Origin: Natronorubrum texcoconense
GTDB taxonomy: Archaea > Halobacteriota > Halobacteria > Halobacteriales > Natrialbaceae
Assembly: GCF_900100335.1 (NCBI RefSeq)
Contig: NZ_FNFE01000005.1
Span: forward strand, 62,001 to 126,000
DNA length: 64,000 nt
Direction of reading: 5' to 3'
Shown here in pieces: positions 26,009-35,733 of this stretch (position 1 is the first letter of the stretch; every line of letters begins with the position of its first letter). A model generated the notes under the pieces. It was given only the letters and a program-made list of their open reading frames with translations. It did no database searches and was not told the origin of the DNA. A program made the translations under genes and the position numbers.

Positions 26009-27652
26009 CTATCGGCCGATTTCGTCCAGGTCGATCGGTGGGGACGTATCGAACACGACGTTGTCGACCCTGAACAACGAGTTCGCGAACTCGACGCTCC
26101 AGGCCAAATTGTTCGTCCGAATCAGCTGGGCGTCGAGTGCGTCACTGGCTGTAACGGTATCCTCGACGATCCGGCCGGAGGCATCGATCCCTGCGTGCGT
26201 GTGTCCAGCGTCGTGGTGCGTGCGCAGTTCGGTCAGGGCATCGATCGGGTCGTGGCCCGCATTTCGCGCCAACGTCTGCGGGATCGACTCGAGGACGGTC
26301 GCGAACTCCTCGACGGCCAGCTGCTCGCGCCCGTCGAATCTCGGGGCTAACTGCCGGACGGCTCTCGCCGCTTCGACCTCGGCCGCGCCGCCGCCGGGGA
26401 GCGCGACGGGTCGCTTGATCGCCGCGCGAACCGCGTTGAGACCGGCCGTGATTCGTCGTTTCGCCTCGTCGGCGGCGCTCTCGGTGCCGCCACGGACGAC
26501 CAGCCCGACGGTCTGCGGATCGACACCGTCTGGAGCCGTGACCTCCAGCCACGTCTTGTCGTTCTGTGCCTCGCGCAATCTGACCGTCCCGCGACCGAAC
26601 TCGTCGGGTGTCGCGGGTTCGCCGGGTGTGACCGGCCCGCGGATCGTCGCCCCGGTCACCCGCGACAGGACGTCGATGGACGAGTCCTTGACGTTTCGGA
26701 AACACACGACGCCGCGTGCAGCCAGTTGTTCGCCGATCTCGTGGGTTACGTCGCCGGTGGCGAAGACCGCCGCACAGTTCGAGTCGGCGATCGACGCCGC
26801 GATCCGCTCGCCGTCGGTCTCGCGGTCGTCGAACCCGTCGGCGCAGTCGGCACTGACCGTCACGGAACCGGCCGTGATCTCGCGGGGCTGAAGCGAGCCG
26901 TCGACGAGGAGGACGTCGCCGTCGACGGGCAGCAGGTGTGCGACCATCGGATCGTCCGGCAGAAGCGTTCCGGGGATCACCGACGACGACGACGCGTCGC
27001 CCCCGGGAATCGCTTCGATGGAGACGTACCCGATGTGGACGCGGTCCCGCTCCGGTTCCCACGCCCGAAAGACGGCGTCGACGACGTCGTCGGCGAACTG
27101 TTCGAGCGGCCAGGCGCCGAGGCGACCGTTGGTCATCCCGCTGTGTGCGATCCGCTCGAGCACCGATTCGTCGAACGCGGCTCGCGTCGTCGGTCGGTCG
27201 GCGTCTGCGACTGGAATTCCGATCTCGTCCCAGACCTCGAGCGTTCGCTGTGCGCCGATCGAGAACCCCTCGATGACGTCGACGGGTGGAACGCCAGCCT
27301 CGATCAGATCCACGCCGCTCGTCAGAAGATCGCTGGCCAACAGTACCGTCGTGGTCGTCCCGTCACCGAGTGCGTCTTCGTGGTCCTCCGCGAGCGCGAT
27401 GAACCGGTTCGCGATCGGGTGATCCGTCTCGCCCTCGAACTCCTCGAGGATCGCGACGCCGTTGTTGGTGACGAACGTGCGGAGCCTATCGTCGTCCATT
27501 CGCCGCACGATCATCTTGTCGGCGCCTAACGGTCCGAGCGTGCTTCGGACGAGCTCGCCCATCTCGCGGGCAGCCTGTTGGATCCCGCTCCTCGTTTCGC
27601 CCGCGGACAGCTGTTCCCAGCTGACGGCTGCGGACGCGTTAGCGTCCGGCAT
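26009..27652 (-). CDS. Divergent group II chaperonin (thermosome/TCP-1 family), predicted hydrolysis-defective
   Basis: A 547-residue chaperonin with LGPLGADKM near the N-terminus, GDGTTTT (residues 96-102), RGGT (387-390), PGGGAAEVE (419-427) and LARNAGHDPIDAL near the C-terminus. Two catalytic positions differ from ATP-hydrolysing chaperonins. The NDG motif is NNG (Asn64, GroEL Asp52 position), and the Asp of the DDAL motif (GroEL Asp398 position) aligns with Ala403. The Mg-binding Asp97 is kept. This suggests ATP binding without normal hydrolysis. A purine-rich ggaggtg precedes the ATG by about 12 nt. It is antisense between the ATPase/YIP1 genes and the binding-protein gene of a sugar transporter. 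Confidence 0.88.
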   Translation of the reverse strand: MPDANASAAVSWEQLSAGETRSGIQQAAREMGELVRSTLGPLGADKMIVRRMDDDRLRTFVTNNGVAILEEFEGETDHPIANRFIALAEDHEDALGDGTTTTVLLASDLLTSGVDLIEAGVPPVDVIEGFSIGAQRTLEVWDEIGIPVADADRPTTRAAFDESVLERIAHSGMTNGRLGAWPLEQFADDVVDAVFRAWEPERDRVHIGYVSIEAIPGGDASSSSVIPGTLLPDDPMVAHLLPVDGDVLLVDGSLQPREITAGSVTVSADCADGFDDRETDGERIAASIADSNCAAVFATGDVTHEIGEQLAARGVVCFRNVKDSSIDVLSRVTGATIRGPVTPGEPATPDEFGRGTVRLREAQNDKTWLEVTAPDGVDPQTVGLVVRGGTESAADEAKRRITAGLNAVRAAIKRPVALPGGGAAEVEAARAVRQLAPRFDGREQLAVEEFATVLESIPQTLARNAGHDPIDALTELRTHHDAGHTHAGIDASGRIVEDTVTASDALDAQLIRTNNLAWSVEFANSLFRVDNVVFDTSPPIDLDEIGR

Positions 27653-27724
27653 TTATCGGAGACACCTCCGTACTGTGCGTGCGACGTTCCGTACTGGGTA
27701 GGGGGTATCGTCCATCGTCGACAC

Positions 27725-27916
27725 CTACCGGATGAACAGCCGGTCGACGATAAGCGATAGTGCGATCACCAGAACCAGGAGGTAGGTAATCTCGAATATC
27801 AATCCCCATCCCTGTGTGAGTATGAACCAGACGCCAGCGGCGGCGAGGAGTAGAAACCCGACCGCAAGCGCCCCAGCGGTACCTACCGTTCGCGATTCGA
27901 TAGTTTGGACTGCCAT
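27725..27916 (-). CDS. Small two-helix membrane protein
   Basis: Encodes 63 residues: a short polar start, a hydrophobic helix at about 14-32, a second at about 38-58 and a basic end. No family is recognised. It is on the same strand as, and 72 bp upstream of, the divergent chaperonin, so the two may be co-expressed. It diverges from the sugar-binding protein gene. Confidence 0.6.
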   Translation of the reverse strand: MAVQTIESRTVGTAGALAVGFLLLAAAGVWFILTQGWGLIFEITYLLVLVIALSLIVDRLFIR

Positions 27917-28095
27917 GATCGTTCGAGGAATTGGGTCGGACCCTCATAAAAGATTGCCCTCCACCGTCTGTTGTGTGACGGACGCGCTGAAATCACGACG
28001 TTCGATAGCCGACCGTACTGGACAATATATCTTCAAAGCCACGTATAGCGGAGTGTTCGGCCGTGATAACCAAATCGTGTGACAGATATACGAAG

Positions 28096-28103
28096 TTATT
28101 TAT
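28096..28103 (+). promoter_or_regulatory. TATA box of the CUT1 sugar-transport operon
   Basis: ttatttat is centred about 27 bp upstream of the ATG at 28127. The spacing implies that transcription begins at or next to the start codon, and decides against the earlier in-frame start at 28079. Confidence 0.6.
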
Positions 28104-28126
28104 GGGTTAGTCGGTATCTCTATGGT

Positions 28127-29677
28127 ATGTCAGGGAGAGCCACGTCTGGCAGAGACAGTGGTAGTGATCGACCGGACTGCACAGCCACGCCGAGTTCCGA
28201 TCCGGCTGCGGACGACGAGTACTCGCGCCGCGGGTTCATGGAAACTGCGGGCGCGATGGCTACGGCAGGGGCGACTGCCGGGTTAGCAGGGTGTACCGGC
28301 GGGACGAGCGAAGGGGACTTCCTCTGGTGGACGATGCGGGGCTACATCCCCGAGGAGGAGGAAGCGATCAGGAACGCCGCAGAAGAGTTCGAGGACTGGT
28401 ACGATGGCGAGGTCAACCTCACCACCGACGTCGTGACGTGGAACCAGGTCTTCGAACAGTGGATGTCCGCCATCCAGGGCCAAAGCACGCCCAACGTCAG
28501 CGAGATGGCCAACGAACACGCCGTCGACTACGGTTCCTCCGGCGTCGTCCAGCCGAACACGGAACTGTTCGAGGAGTACGACGACTGGTACGAAACGCCG
28601 TCGTTCTGGGGGCAGTACGAGGACGACGTTTGGGGGTTCCCCTGGTTCATCGAGGTTCGGAACCTCTATGCGAACATGGACATCCTCGAGGACGCCGGTC
28701 ACGATAGCATCCCCGAGACGTGGGAAGAGATGGTTCACATGGCGATGGACGTCGTCGACGAGACCGACAAGACCGGCTTCGTCTCGAGTGGTTCTCAGGA
28801 CACGGGGACCGGACAGGCACTCTACGGTGCGACCGTCCAGTCCGGCGGCTCGTTCTTCGATCACGACGGCGAGCAGTGGTCCGTCGAGTTAGACTCTCCG
28901 ACGTCGCTGTTCAGTCACCTCTGGATGGCGAGCTTCCAGGAGGAGTGGGATATCGGTCCCGGCGGCTGGGCGGGAATGGACGGCACCGACGCCGAGCAGC
29001 TGTACCGCGGCGGCGACGTCGCGTTCATGATCAACTCCGGCGACACCGCCAACGAGATGGCCAGCGACGGCGAGGAGGTCGGAGAGGTCACCGAACTCAG
29101 TACGATTCCGGAGGGACCGATGGGGACCAACACCGCCTTCATGGGTGGCAGCTGTCTCTCGGCGTTCGAGTCGGATTACACCCAACACGACGTCGACGAC
29201 GAGCAGTCGATGGAGTTCATCCGGTACATGACGCTTCCCGACACCATGGAAGGATACTTTCCGGAAGCGGCACCGAACTTCTTGCCAGTTCGGGAGGCTC
29301 AGGATGAGATCCAGCCGTTCACCGAGAACACGACGGATATTCCCGACGAGTGGATCGACGCGCGACTCGAGCAAGCCGAAGACACTGCCCGCTACGGGAT
29401 CTCCGGTCCCGAACAGAACGCGCCGTTCCTCGGCGATCTGGAGGGAACCACGGACGCGTATTCGATTGCGATTTCTGCGATCCTCGGTGCAGACGAGGAT
29501 CCGAAGGAAGCGATCGTCAGCCAGGCGAATCAGGTTCGAGAGACGATCACCGACGAAGTCGATTACGATCTCGGGGAGAATACGGACGAGCCGGACCTCG
29601 ACGACGCACCCGACGAACTGCAGGCGTGGATTCAGGGCGACGGCGACACGCCTCAGATCTGGAACCCGTACGAGTGA
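28127..29677 (+). CDS. Sugar ABC transporter solute-binding lipoprotein (SBP family 1)
   Basis: The start at 28127 is set by the TATA spacing and gives 516 residues. A polar 35-residue lead is followed by SRRGFMETAGAMA and LAGC, a Tat signal with lipobox. The mature protein has SBP-1 features: a segment WTMRGYIP, IPETWEEMVHMAMDV, GGDVAFMINSGD and MEFIRYMT. It should bind a mono- or oligosaccharide outside the membrane. Two CUT1 permeases follow, 44 bp and then 2 bp apart. The nearby dead beta-galactosidase, HAD phosphatase and AGE epimerase suggest a sugar other than xylan, but the ligand is not known. Confidence 0.9.
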   Translation: MSGRATSGRDSGSDRPDCTATPSSDPAADDEYSRRGFMETAGAMATAGATAGLAGCTGGTSEGDFLWWTMRGYIPEEEEAIRNAAEEFEDWYDGEVNLTTDVVTWNQVFEQWMSAIQGQSTPNVSEMANEHAVDYGSSGVVQPNTELFEEYDDWYETPSFWGQYEDDVWGFPWFIEVRNLYANMDILEDAGHDSIPETWEEMVHMAMDVVDETDKTGFVSSGSQDTGTGQALYGATVQSGGSFFDHDGEQWSVELDSPTSLFSHLWMASFQEEWDIGPGGWAGMDGTDAEQLYRGGDVAFMINSGDTANEMASDGEEVGEVTELSTIPEGPMGTNTAFMGGSCLSAFESDYTQHDVDDEQSMEFIRYMTLPDTMEGYFPEAAPNFLPVREAQDEIQPFTENTTDIPDEWIDARLEQAEDTARYGISGPEQNAPFLGDLEGTTDAYSIAISAILGADEDPKEAIVSQANQVRETITDEVDYDLGENTDEPDLDDAPDELQAWIQGDGDTPQIWNPYE

Positions 29678-29721
29678 GATCGACACACGATGACACATCC
29701 CCCGTCACCATCTACTAACGC

Positions 29722-30648
29722 ATGTCGACCATAGGTAAGCTCCGTCAGTTCGAACTTCCGAGAGAGTACTACCACTGGCTCTCGAAAGAGAGCGTCTGGG
29801 GGTGGCTGTTCCTCCTCCCCTCGCTGCTCGTCCTCGGTCTCGTTAGCGTCTACCCGCTCACTCGAGGAATCTATCTCAGCTTCTTCGAGTACGATGGAAT
29901 CGGCGATCCCGAGTGGGTCGGCCTCGACCACTACGCGACCATCCTCGGGTGGACCGAGTTCTGGATCGTCATGCGGAACACGCTGGTCTGGGCGTTCGCG
30001 GCCGTCGTGATCATGGCGACGATCGGACTGGGGTTCGCGATCATGCTCAACCGCGAGTTTCGCGGCCGTTCGATCGCGACGACGCTCCTGTTGCTCCCCT
30101 GGGCAGTGCCGTTCATCTCGATCGCGCTGAACTGGCGGCTGATGTACAACTTCGAACTGGGCCCGCTCAACGGCTTCCTCCGGCTCGCCGGGATCAGCGA
30201 CGGGCTGCCGTGGATCGCGAGTTCGCGGTACGCGTTGTTCTCGGTGATGCTCGCTTGGGTCTGGCGTAACTTCCCCTTCTTCATGCTCACCTTCCTGGCG
30301 GGCATGAAGGGGATTCCGGGCGACCTCTACGAGGCGGCTCGAGTCGACGGCTCCTCGAAGATCGATTCGTTTCGCCACATCACGCTGCCGTTCCTCCAGC
30401 CGGTCGTGGTCGTGATGACGCTGCTCATGAGCCTCTGGTCGCTCAACCACTTCACGTTGATCTACGTGATGACCGGCGGCGGCCCGGGCAACTCCTCGAT
30501 GGTGTTGCCGGTCTACATCTACCAGCAGGCGTTCCACTTCGGTAACATGGGACTGGCCAGTGCGATCGCGGTCGTCATGCTGCTGGTCATGCTGACGTAC
30601 GGCCTGATCTATCTGCGACTGTACCGCGAAGACGTTGGAGGGAAATAA
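29722..30648 (+). CDS. Sugar ABC transporter permease (MalF/UgpA type)
   Basis: A 308-residue permease with about six transmembrane helices. The first begins near residue 30 (WLFLLPSLLVLGLVSVYPL). The EAA coupling loop is visible as LYEAARVDGSSKIDSFRHI (about residues 205-225), which contacts the ATPase. It forms the channel with the next gene, separated by 2 bp. The ATPase partner is probably the one at 24113. Confidence 0.92.
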   Translation: MSTIGKLRQFELPREYYHWLSKESVWGWLFLLPSLLVLGLVSVYPLTRGIYLSFFEYDGIGDPEWVGLDHYATILGWTEFWIVMRNTLVWAFAAVVIMATIGLGFAIMLNREFRGRSIATTLLLLPWAVPFISIALNWRLMYNFELGPLNGFLRLAGISDGLPWIASSRYALFSVMLAWVWRNFPFFMLTFLAGMKGIPGDLYEAARVDGSSKIDSFRHITLPFLQPVVVVMTLLMSLWSLNHFTLIYVMTGGGPGNSSMVLPVYIYQQAFHFGNMGLASAIAVVMLLVMLTYGLIYLRLYREDVGGK

Positions 30649-30650
30649 CG

Positions 30651-31550
30651 ATGGCAACGGACACACAAGCGGTTCCCGAAGAAGAATCGAACACCGGCCC
30701 CCTGGGGCTGAACGATCGTCAGGTCGAGCGAGTCAAAACGATCGGGTTCCACGCGACGCTGTGGTCGCTCATCGCGCTCGTTCTGTTCCCCGTCTTCTGG
30801 ATGTTCGTCGTCTCGGTCAACCAGACGGGGTTCGGGGCGTTCGTCAGCGATCCCATCGGCTGGGCGTTGGGCGCGGACCTCTCCGGCTACTATCGAGTCT
30901 GGTACGAATCCGACTTCCCGTTCTGGTTCCAGAACAGTCTGATCGTCAGCATCGGCGCGACGGTGCTGAGCGTCGCCGTCTGTACGCTCGGCGCGTACAG
31001 CATCGGTCGGCTTCGATACCGCGGCCGCACGGCGATGGCGACGTTCCTGCTGATCACGCAGATGTTTCCGGCCATTCTGGTCGCGATCCCGCTGTTCCTC
31101 GTATTCCGGGACTTCGGGCTGTTCAACACGCTGACCGGGCTCGTGATCGCGTACGTCGCGTTCACGCTTCCGTTCGCGATCTGGATGTTGCGCGGATTCT
31201 ACGAGAACCTCCCCGAGTCTCTCGAGGAGGCGGCGATGATCGACGGGAGTACCCGCTTCGGTGCTGTCGTCCGGGTCATCCTCCCGTTGTCGGCCCCAGC
31301 GATCGCGACGACGGCGATCTTCACGTGGGTACTCGCGTGGAACGAGTTCGTCTTCGCGTTGGTCCTGATCAACGATTCCGAAAAGCAGACGCTCCCGCCG
31401 GGAATGGGCCAGTGGATCGGACAGCAAGCGCTCAACTGGGACATGATCATGGCCGGCGCACTCGGGGCGACGATCCCGATGTTGATCGTCTTCTTCCTGC
31501 TCCAGAGCTACATCGTCAAAGGGCTGGCTGAAGGCGCTGTCAAGTCGTAA
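30651..31550 (+). CDS. Sugar ABC transporter permease (MalG/UgpE type)
   Basis: A 299-residue permease with six helices, the first near residue 33. The EAA loop LEEAAMIDGSTRFGAVVRV (about 190-210) is intact. It starts 2 bp after the previous permease stop and completes the SBP-permease-permease operon. No ATPase follows; the ATPase lies upstream at 24113 beyond the antisense chaperonin. Confidence 0.92.
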   Translation: MATDTQAVPEEESNTGPLGLNDRQVERVKTIGFHATLWSLIALVLFPVFWMFVVSVNQTGFGAFVSDPIGWALGADLSGYYRVWYESDFPFWFQNSLIVSIGATVLSVAVCTLGAYSIGRLRYRGRTAMATFLLITQMFPAILVAIPLFLVFRDFGLFNTLTGLVIAYVAFTLPFAIWMLRGFYENLPESLEEAAMIDGSTRFGAVVRVILPLSAPAIATTAIFTWVLAWNEFVFALVLINDSEKQTLPPGMGQWIGQQALNWDMIMAGALGATIPMLIVFFLLQSYIVKGLAEGAVKS

Positions 31551-32170
31551 TCGACGGCAGGAAACGGCACTCGTTACGATACTCTCCGTTTTCGTCTACT
31601 CACGCGCCGAGCGTGGAAACCGAGGATCGATCGGGAGAACGTAGCCTTCGTATCTCGGACTGAGATACTACCACTGCCCTCAGTATCGCAACGTCGATTC
31701 CACGTGAGAAAATAGTGTTCTGTATACGTGCATAACAACCGATAGCGACTGCTACGGACGATGGGATCTACCCTGGATTCGGTCGACGACACCGACCACG
31801 AACGAATCGATTCTGATGGGGAAATCGTCATCCACATTCCGCCGAGCACCTGAACACACCGATGCGGTGGTACAGATTACACCCCGGGTGGCAGTGATTG
31901 GTATCCATCGACTTCGGATCGAACTGTCGCGAGCGGGACGACGGCTACGGAAACGAAATGCACTCGTGCGTAGTCAGTTCTGTCAGCGTCAATAGTGTTT
32001 TCGTATACAGAATACGGTCGGGTACGCTATCCTCTCGATTCTGACCCGAGCGCCAATGCGTGACACCTCTTCAGCGGCGTACACCGGTACAGCACACTCC
32101 TTCAGTATCTCACTGAATGGAGCATCTCTCGTTTCACCTCGAACGCATCACCCTCGACACAATCGGTGGA
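31551..32170. other. 620-bp intergenic region with repeated motif
   Basis: No confident gene. Two similar boxes, aatagtgttctgtatac (31711) and aatagtgttttcgtatac (31991), lie 280 bp apart. The first contains tgttctgt, the reverse of a motif repeated at 20027-20056. A 30-codon frame at 31761-31853 is listed separately. Confidence 0.5.
31761..31853 (+). CDS. Possible 30-residue acidic microprotein or gene remnant
   Basis: ATG at 31761 to TGA at 31851-31853 encodes 30 acidic residues ending in GEIVIHIPPST. A TATA-like cataac is centred about 28 bp upstream, matching leaderless spacing in this window, and codon choice is like real genes. No family match is known to me. It could be a small protein or the surviving start of a lost gene. 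Confidence 0.3.
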   Translation: MGSTLDSVDDTDHERIDSDGEIVIHIPPST

Positions 32171-32818
32171 TCATTCGAGGTAGCCAGTCACGGTCGTCCG
32201 AAGTGCTGCTGGGTCCGGCGCCGTCGAGTCAGCGTCCGGAAGCGGTTCGGCGACGCCGCTTCGTTGAAATCGGATGACGGTTGCACCGGCCGCAGCCGCT
32301 GCAGCGACCCCGCTTTCGGAATCTTCCACGACGAGACAGTCGGTCGGATCGACCTCGAGAGACTCGGCCGCTCGCTCGTACACGTGCGGTGCGGGTTTCC
32401 CCGGCGCGTCGACGTCTTCGGCGCTCACGAGGACGTCCATCGGACCGAGGTCGAACCGCTCGACGACGTGTTCGATCCAGGGTCGCGGCGACGAAGAGAC
32501 GATTCCTACGGAAATGTCCTGATCGCGGATAGTTTCGACGAGTGCGGACAGTTGCGGCGTGAGGGTCACGTGGTCGGCGTAAATCCGTTCGCCGGCATCT
32601 CTGAGTCGACTTTCGACCGCGAGCCGATCGTCGGCCAGCCCGTGGCGGCGCTCGAGTTCGACGAGCGTTTCTTCGAAGCTGCGGCCGGTTACCGCGTCGA
32701 CTGACAGGTCGGCGTCGACGAGCGGAAACACCACGTCTCGCCACAATCGGTGCCAGTGCTCTTCGGAATCGACGAGCACGCCGTCCATGTCGAACAACAC
32801 CGCGTGAAATTGGGACAT
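32171..32818 (-). CDS. HAD-superfamily phosphatase, beta-phosphoglucomutase-like
   Basis: A 215-residue HAD hydrolase. Motif I is DMDGVLVDSE (nucleophile and acid/base Asp), motif II is in GIVSSSPRPW, motif III Lys is in GKPAPHVY and motif IV is VVEDSESG. The cap (residues about 15-85) is of the C1 type seen in beta-phosphoglucomutases and small sugar phosphatases. It probably dephosphorylates or isomerises a sugar phosphate in the cytoplasm. It lies between the CUT1 transporter and the AGE epimerase; the exact substrate is unknown. Confidence 0.88.
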   Translation of the reverse strand: MSQFHAVLFDMDGVLVDSEEHWHRLWRDVVFPLVDADLSVDAVTGRSFEETLVELERRHGLADDRLAVESRLRDAGERIYADHVTLTPQLSALVETIRDQDISVGIVSSSPRPWIEHVVERFDLGPMDVLVSAEDVDAPGKPAPHVYERAAESLEVDPTDCLVVEDSESGVAAAAAAGATVIRFQRSGVAEPLPDADSTAPDPAALRTTVTGYLE

Positions 32819-33588
32819 ACGCGGCAGTCGCCGTCGTCCGGCAAATGCGTGTCGGTTCGCCCCGTTTTCCGTTGCGTGGGCTGCGTCGGTTATACCGTTG
32901 CGGACGACCGGAACGATTTCATCTAATCGTTCGGTCCCCGTTACGATGGGTCGGATCGGCAGGTCGTATGCGACGCTGCTCGCAGGTGTGACGGCTTCGA
33001 CGTCCGCTCTGCCCTGTCTTATCGAAGGGGTGAAGTAACGTGGTGCTCACCGAACTGACAACGAACGTCACCGTTCTCGAGTCGATCTCACTCTGTTTTC
33101 AACCTCGGTGGACGAGTACATCCATGCAGTTGCCGTTCGGCAACAAGTCGAGAACCGCACATCACCTCTGTCCACGAGATCGATCGAGGAGTACCGGGTT
33201 GGTCGTCTGGCGTTCCCAGCATCAAACAGGTGGGAACCGCTGAAGGACCGGTGAACGGACAGTTTCAACGGGTCGGTTCAGTGGTATCCAGTAGTATCGC
33301 TGCAAGACTATTGTTCGACAAGTCAGAATATCGTCCCTTCAGGTATACGGGGGTACGATTGTAAACCAGACAGCGAATCACCGTCACGTGAACAGTACGA
33401 GATCTCAGTGAGCAGTAAGTTGAGCGACCGCGGTAGCACTGATACGGCCACCGACAGTGATCGATAGAAAAATTGACAGCAGCAATCTCGTCTGAACCTG
33501 GTTGAAAAACATCATATGTGAGTGACTATACGCTGGACGAGTCACAGATCACGGTCGAAAATATCGGCGATCGGTTCCCCGAGGACGG
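32819..33588. other. 770-bp intergenic region, no gene recognised
   Basis: Upstream of the HAD gene and downstream of the AGE gene (both minus strand). Base composition is lower in GC than the flanking genes. I see no coding frame with family features and no clear repeat. The HAD promoter should lie within its first 60 bp. Confidence 0.5.
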
Positions 33589-34851
33589 CTACAGTCGGTC
33601 GAGCGCGGCGATACACTCGAGAAGCGCCCGGCCGTTGTGGTACGCCCCTTTGTAGACGGCGCCCTTACGGCCGACCGGCTCGAGGGTTTCGTCGACGCCG
33701 GAGTGCCACTCGCCGTGGTCGCGGTCGATCTGGTGCTCGTCGAGGAACGCCCACGTCTCTGCGAAGACGTCGAAGTAGCGCTCGTCGCCGGTGCGTTCGT
33801 AGGTGCGTAGGGCACTGGTCATGCACTCGGCCTGGACCCACCAGGCTTTGATGCGAAAGCTTGCGGGTTCGTCGAAGCCGCCGTAGAAGTAGAAGCCGCC
33901 GTCTTCGTCGTCGTACCCGTACTCGAGGGAGTAGTCCCACAGCGTCTCGAAGAACTCGCGGTAGAGAGCCGTCGAAATATCGAGCGCGTCGGCGGCCTCC
34001 ATGACGAGCCAGACGTTCTCGAGGTCGTGTCCGTACGAGACGACCTGAAACTCCTCGTCGTCGATCTTTGGCGACCAGTCGGGATCGTACTTGTCCGTAC
34101 AGAAGCCGCGTCTCTTCCGGTAGACCGTTCCGGTGAGGATGGCGAGCAGTTCGTGCAGGCGGTCGCGTCCGCGGTCGGTGTCGAACGCTTCGTAGTAGGT
34201 CGTAAACGCCTCCATGAGATGGAGGTGGGTGTTCATCAGCTTCAGCGTCGGATCGAGGACGCTGTCGCCCGACTCCTTGGGGGACCAGTCGGGCTCGATG
34301 TTCTCGAGGTAGGTCTGGCCCTCGGTGATCGGCTCCCACTCGGGCGTGAAGTACTCGACGTAGCCGCCGTGCTCGTCGTCTTTTGCGTGTTCGTCCAGCA
34401 GATCGACGAGCTCGTGGGCGTACGCGGCCGCCTCATCGTCCCCGTTGGCGCGGGCGTACTCCGAGAGCGCGTAGAGACCGAACGACTGTCCGTACAGGTG
34501 TTTGTTCGGTTTGCTCGTCGTCCCGTCGCGCTCGACTTCCCACACGAAGCCGCCGTTGGCTTCGTCCCACATCTCGTCGAGCAGAAACGCGACCCCGTGG
34601 TCGGCGATTTCGCGGTACTCGTCGCCGTACCCCTCGCGGGCGAGGCGCGCCGTCAGCCAGACCATGCGCGCTTGCGTGACGACCTGTTTGTTCCCGTTGC
34701 CGGCGAACTCGCCGCGTTCGTCGTAGCTCGTGAGGAACCCCCCGTGTTCGTCGTCGATGCTTCGCGGGAACCAGAACCCGAGGACGTTGTCCGTCAGCGT
34801 CTGCTCGAGCGACGAGCGATACTCGTCCGTTCGCGTGGCTAAATCGGCCAT
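33589..34851 (-). CDS. AGE-family epimerase/isomerase (N-acylglucosamine 2-epimerase superfamily)
   Basis: The open frame extends to 35430, but the ATG at 34851 starts the conserved protein (420 residues) and lies about 33 bp from an AT-rich ataataat element on the minus strand. It shows alpha/alpha-barrel features: GFWFPRSIDDEHGGF, QARMVWLTARLAREG, LMNTHLHLMEAF, VVSYGHDLENVWLV and WWVQAE, including the conserved His positions. Members interconvert sugars at C2, such as cellobiose to glucosyl-mannose or mannose to fructose. With the CUT1 transporter and HAD phosphatase it suggests disaccharide processing; the sugar is not determined. Confidence 0.87.
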   Translation of the reverse strand: MADLATRTDEYRSSLEQTLTDNVLGFWFPRSIDDEHGGFLTSYDERGEFAGNGNKQVVTQARMVWLTARLAREGYGDEYREIADHGVAFLLDEMWDEANGGFVWEVERDGTTSKPNKHLYGQSFGLYALSEYARANGDDEAAAYAHELVDLLDEHAKDDEHGGYVEYFTPEWEPITEGQTYLENIEPDWSPKESGDSVLDPTLKLMNTHLHLMEAFTTYYEAFDTDRGRDRLHELLAILTGTVYRKRRGFCTDKYDPDWSPKIDDEEFQVVSYGHDLENVWLVMEAADALDISTALYREFFETLWDYSLEYGYDDEDGGFYFYGGFDEPASFRIKAWWVQAECMTSALRTYERTGDERYFDVFAETWAFLDEHQIDRDHGEWHSGVDETLEPVGRKGAVYKGAYHNGRALLECIAALDRL

Positions 34852-35733
34852 AACGCGTAGTCGATAGGACGAATCGGGGGATAATAATACCGATCTCGGC
34901 GGGTGTATCTCGGACAGCACGGCAGCAAGTAGTTCGTCTTTGAGTATGTCGTGGGTGCAGTGACGTCGCCGACGGCTCGGAACCGAATCGGGTTCGAGGA
35001 GGATGCCCGCGCACGACCACAGACGACATCGATTGGTGGAATCTGTGTAGCGACAAGTAACCGCTAGTGTTGCGAAGCGGCGACCGGCAGATATAATCAT
35101 ATACTGATATGTGCACGAAAGCATATTTTTATAGATATAGTGCCCTTTCGTCGATTGGAGCCACTGTGATCTGCGTACAATCGGCGGCAATTCGTCGCGT
35201 GTCGTGTCTACCGACGACTGTTCCTTGGGTTCCGGACCGGTCAGTTTAGGAGTTCGACCTGAGCGAGAACGCTCGACAAAGGCGAAGATAGTCAACCTCG
35301 CGACGGGTAGCGGTATCGAACTGGAATGAGTGGTGTTAAACCGATAGTCTGCACCAGTACCACCGTCGAAACGGAACCATTCCCGAACCGAGAACGGAAC
35401 AGAGACGTTGTCTGTCCCTGGAGGGTCCAACTGGAGCGATCTCGTTACTCGATCGATCCGCGGTCGAAACGATCGTACTCGAAGTCGCGAGACGATAGTA
35501 GAAGTGTCCTACTCCCGGTACTCGAACAGTTGCGTACGATCTGAGTTAGTGTGGCTCGAGTTCTCTCTTTCGGAGGGAGATAATGATGATATGACTGTTG
35601 TGTTTCATTCCCATAAAATCGATACTATGGGGTGTCTGGTCAGGGGTATAATAGGAACCTTGATTACATACATACTGGCGTAAACCAGTCGTGACCCAAA
35701 TATTTTTTAGCCACCAGTCGATAGCTTCAGTCA
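34852..35733. other. 882-bp AT-richer intergenic region
   Basis: Divergent spacer between the AGE gene and rdfA. It contains several AT-rich patches, for example around 35085-35145 and 35570-35710. No coding frame here has family features or credible codon use. The rdfA TATA-like attttttag lies at 35702-35709. Confidence 0.5.

Noticed and set aside
34852-35430. N-terminal extension of the AGE epimerase to 613 residues
   Set aside because: The extra 193 codons lack codon bias and similarity, and cover an AT-rich promoter-like spacer; the family starts at 34851.
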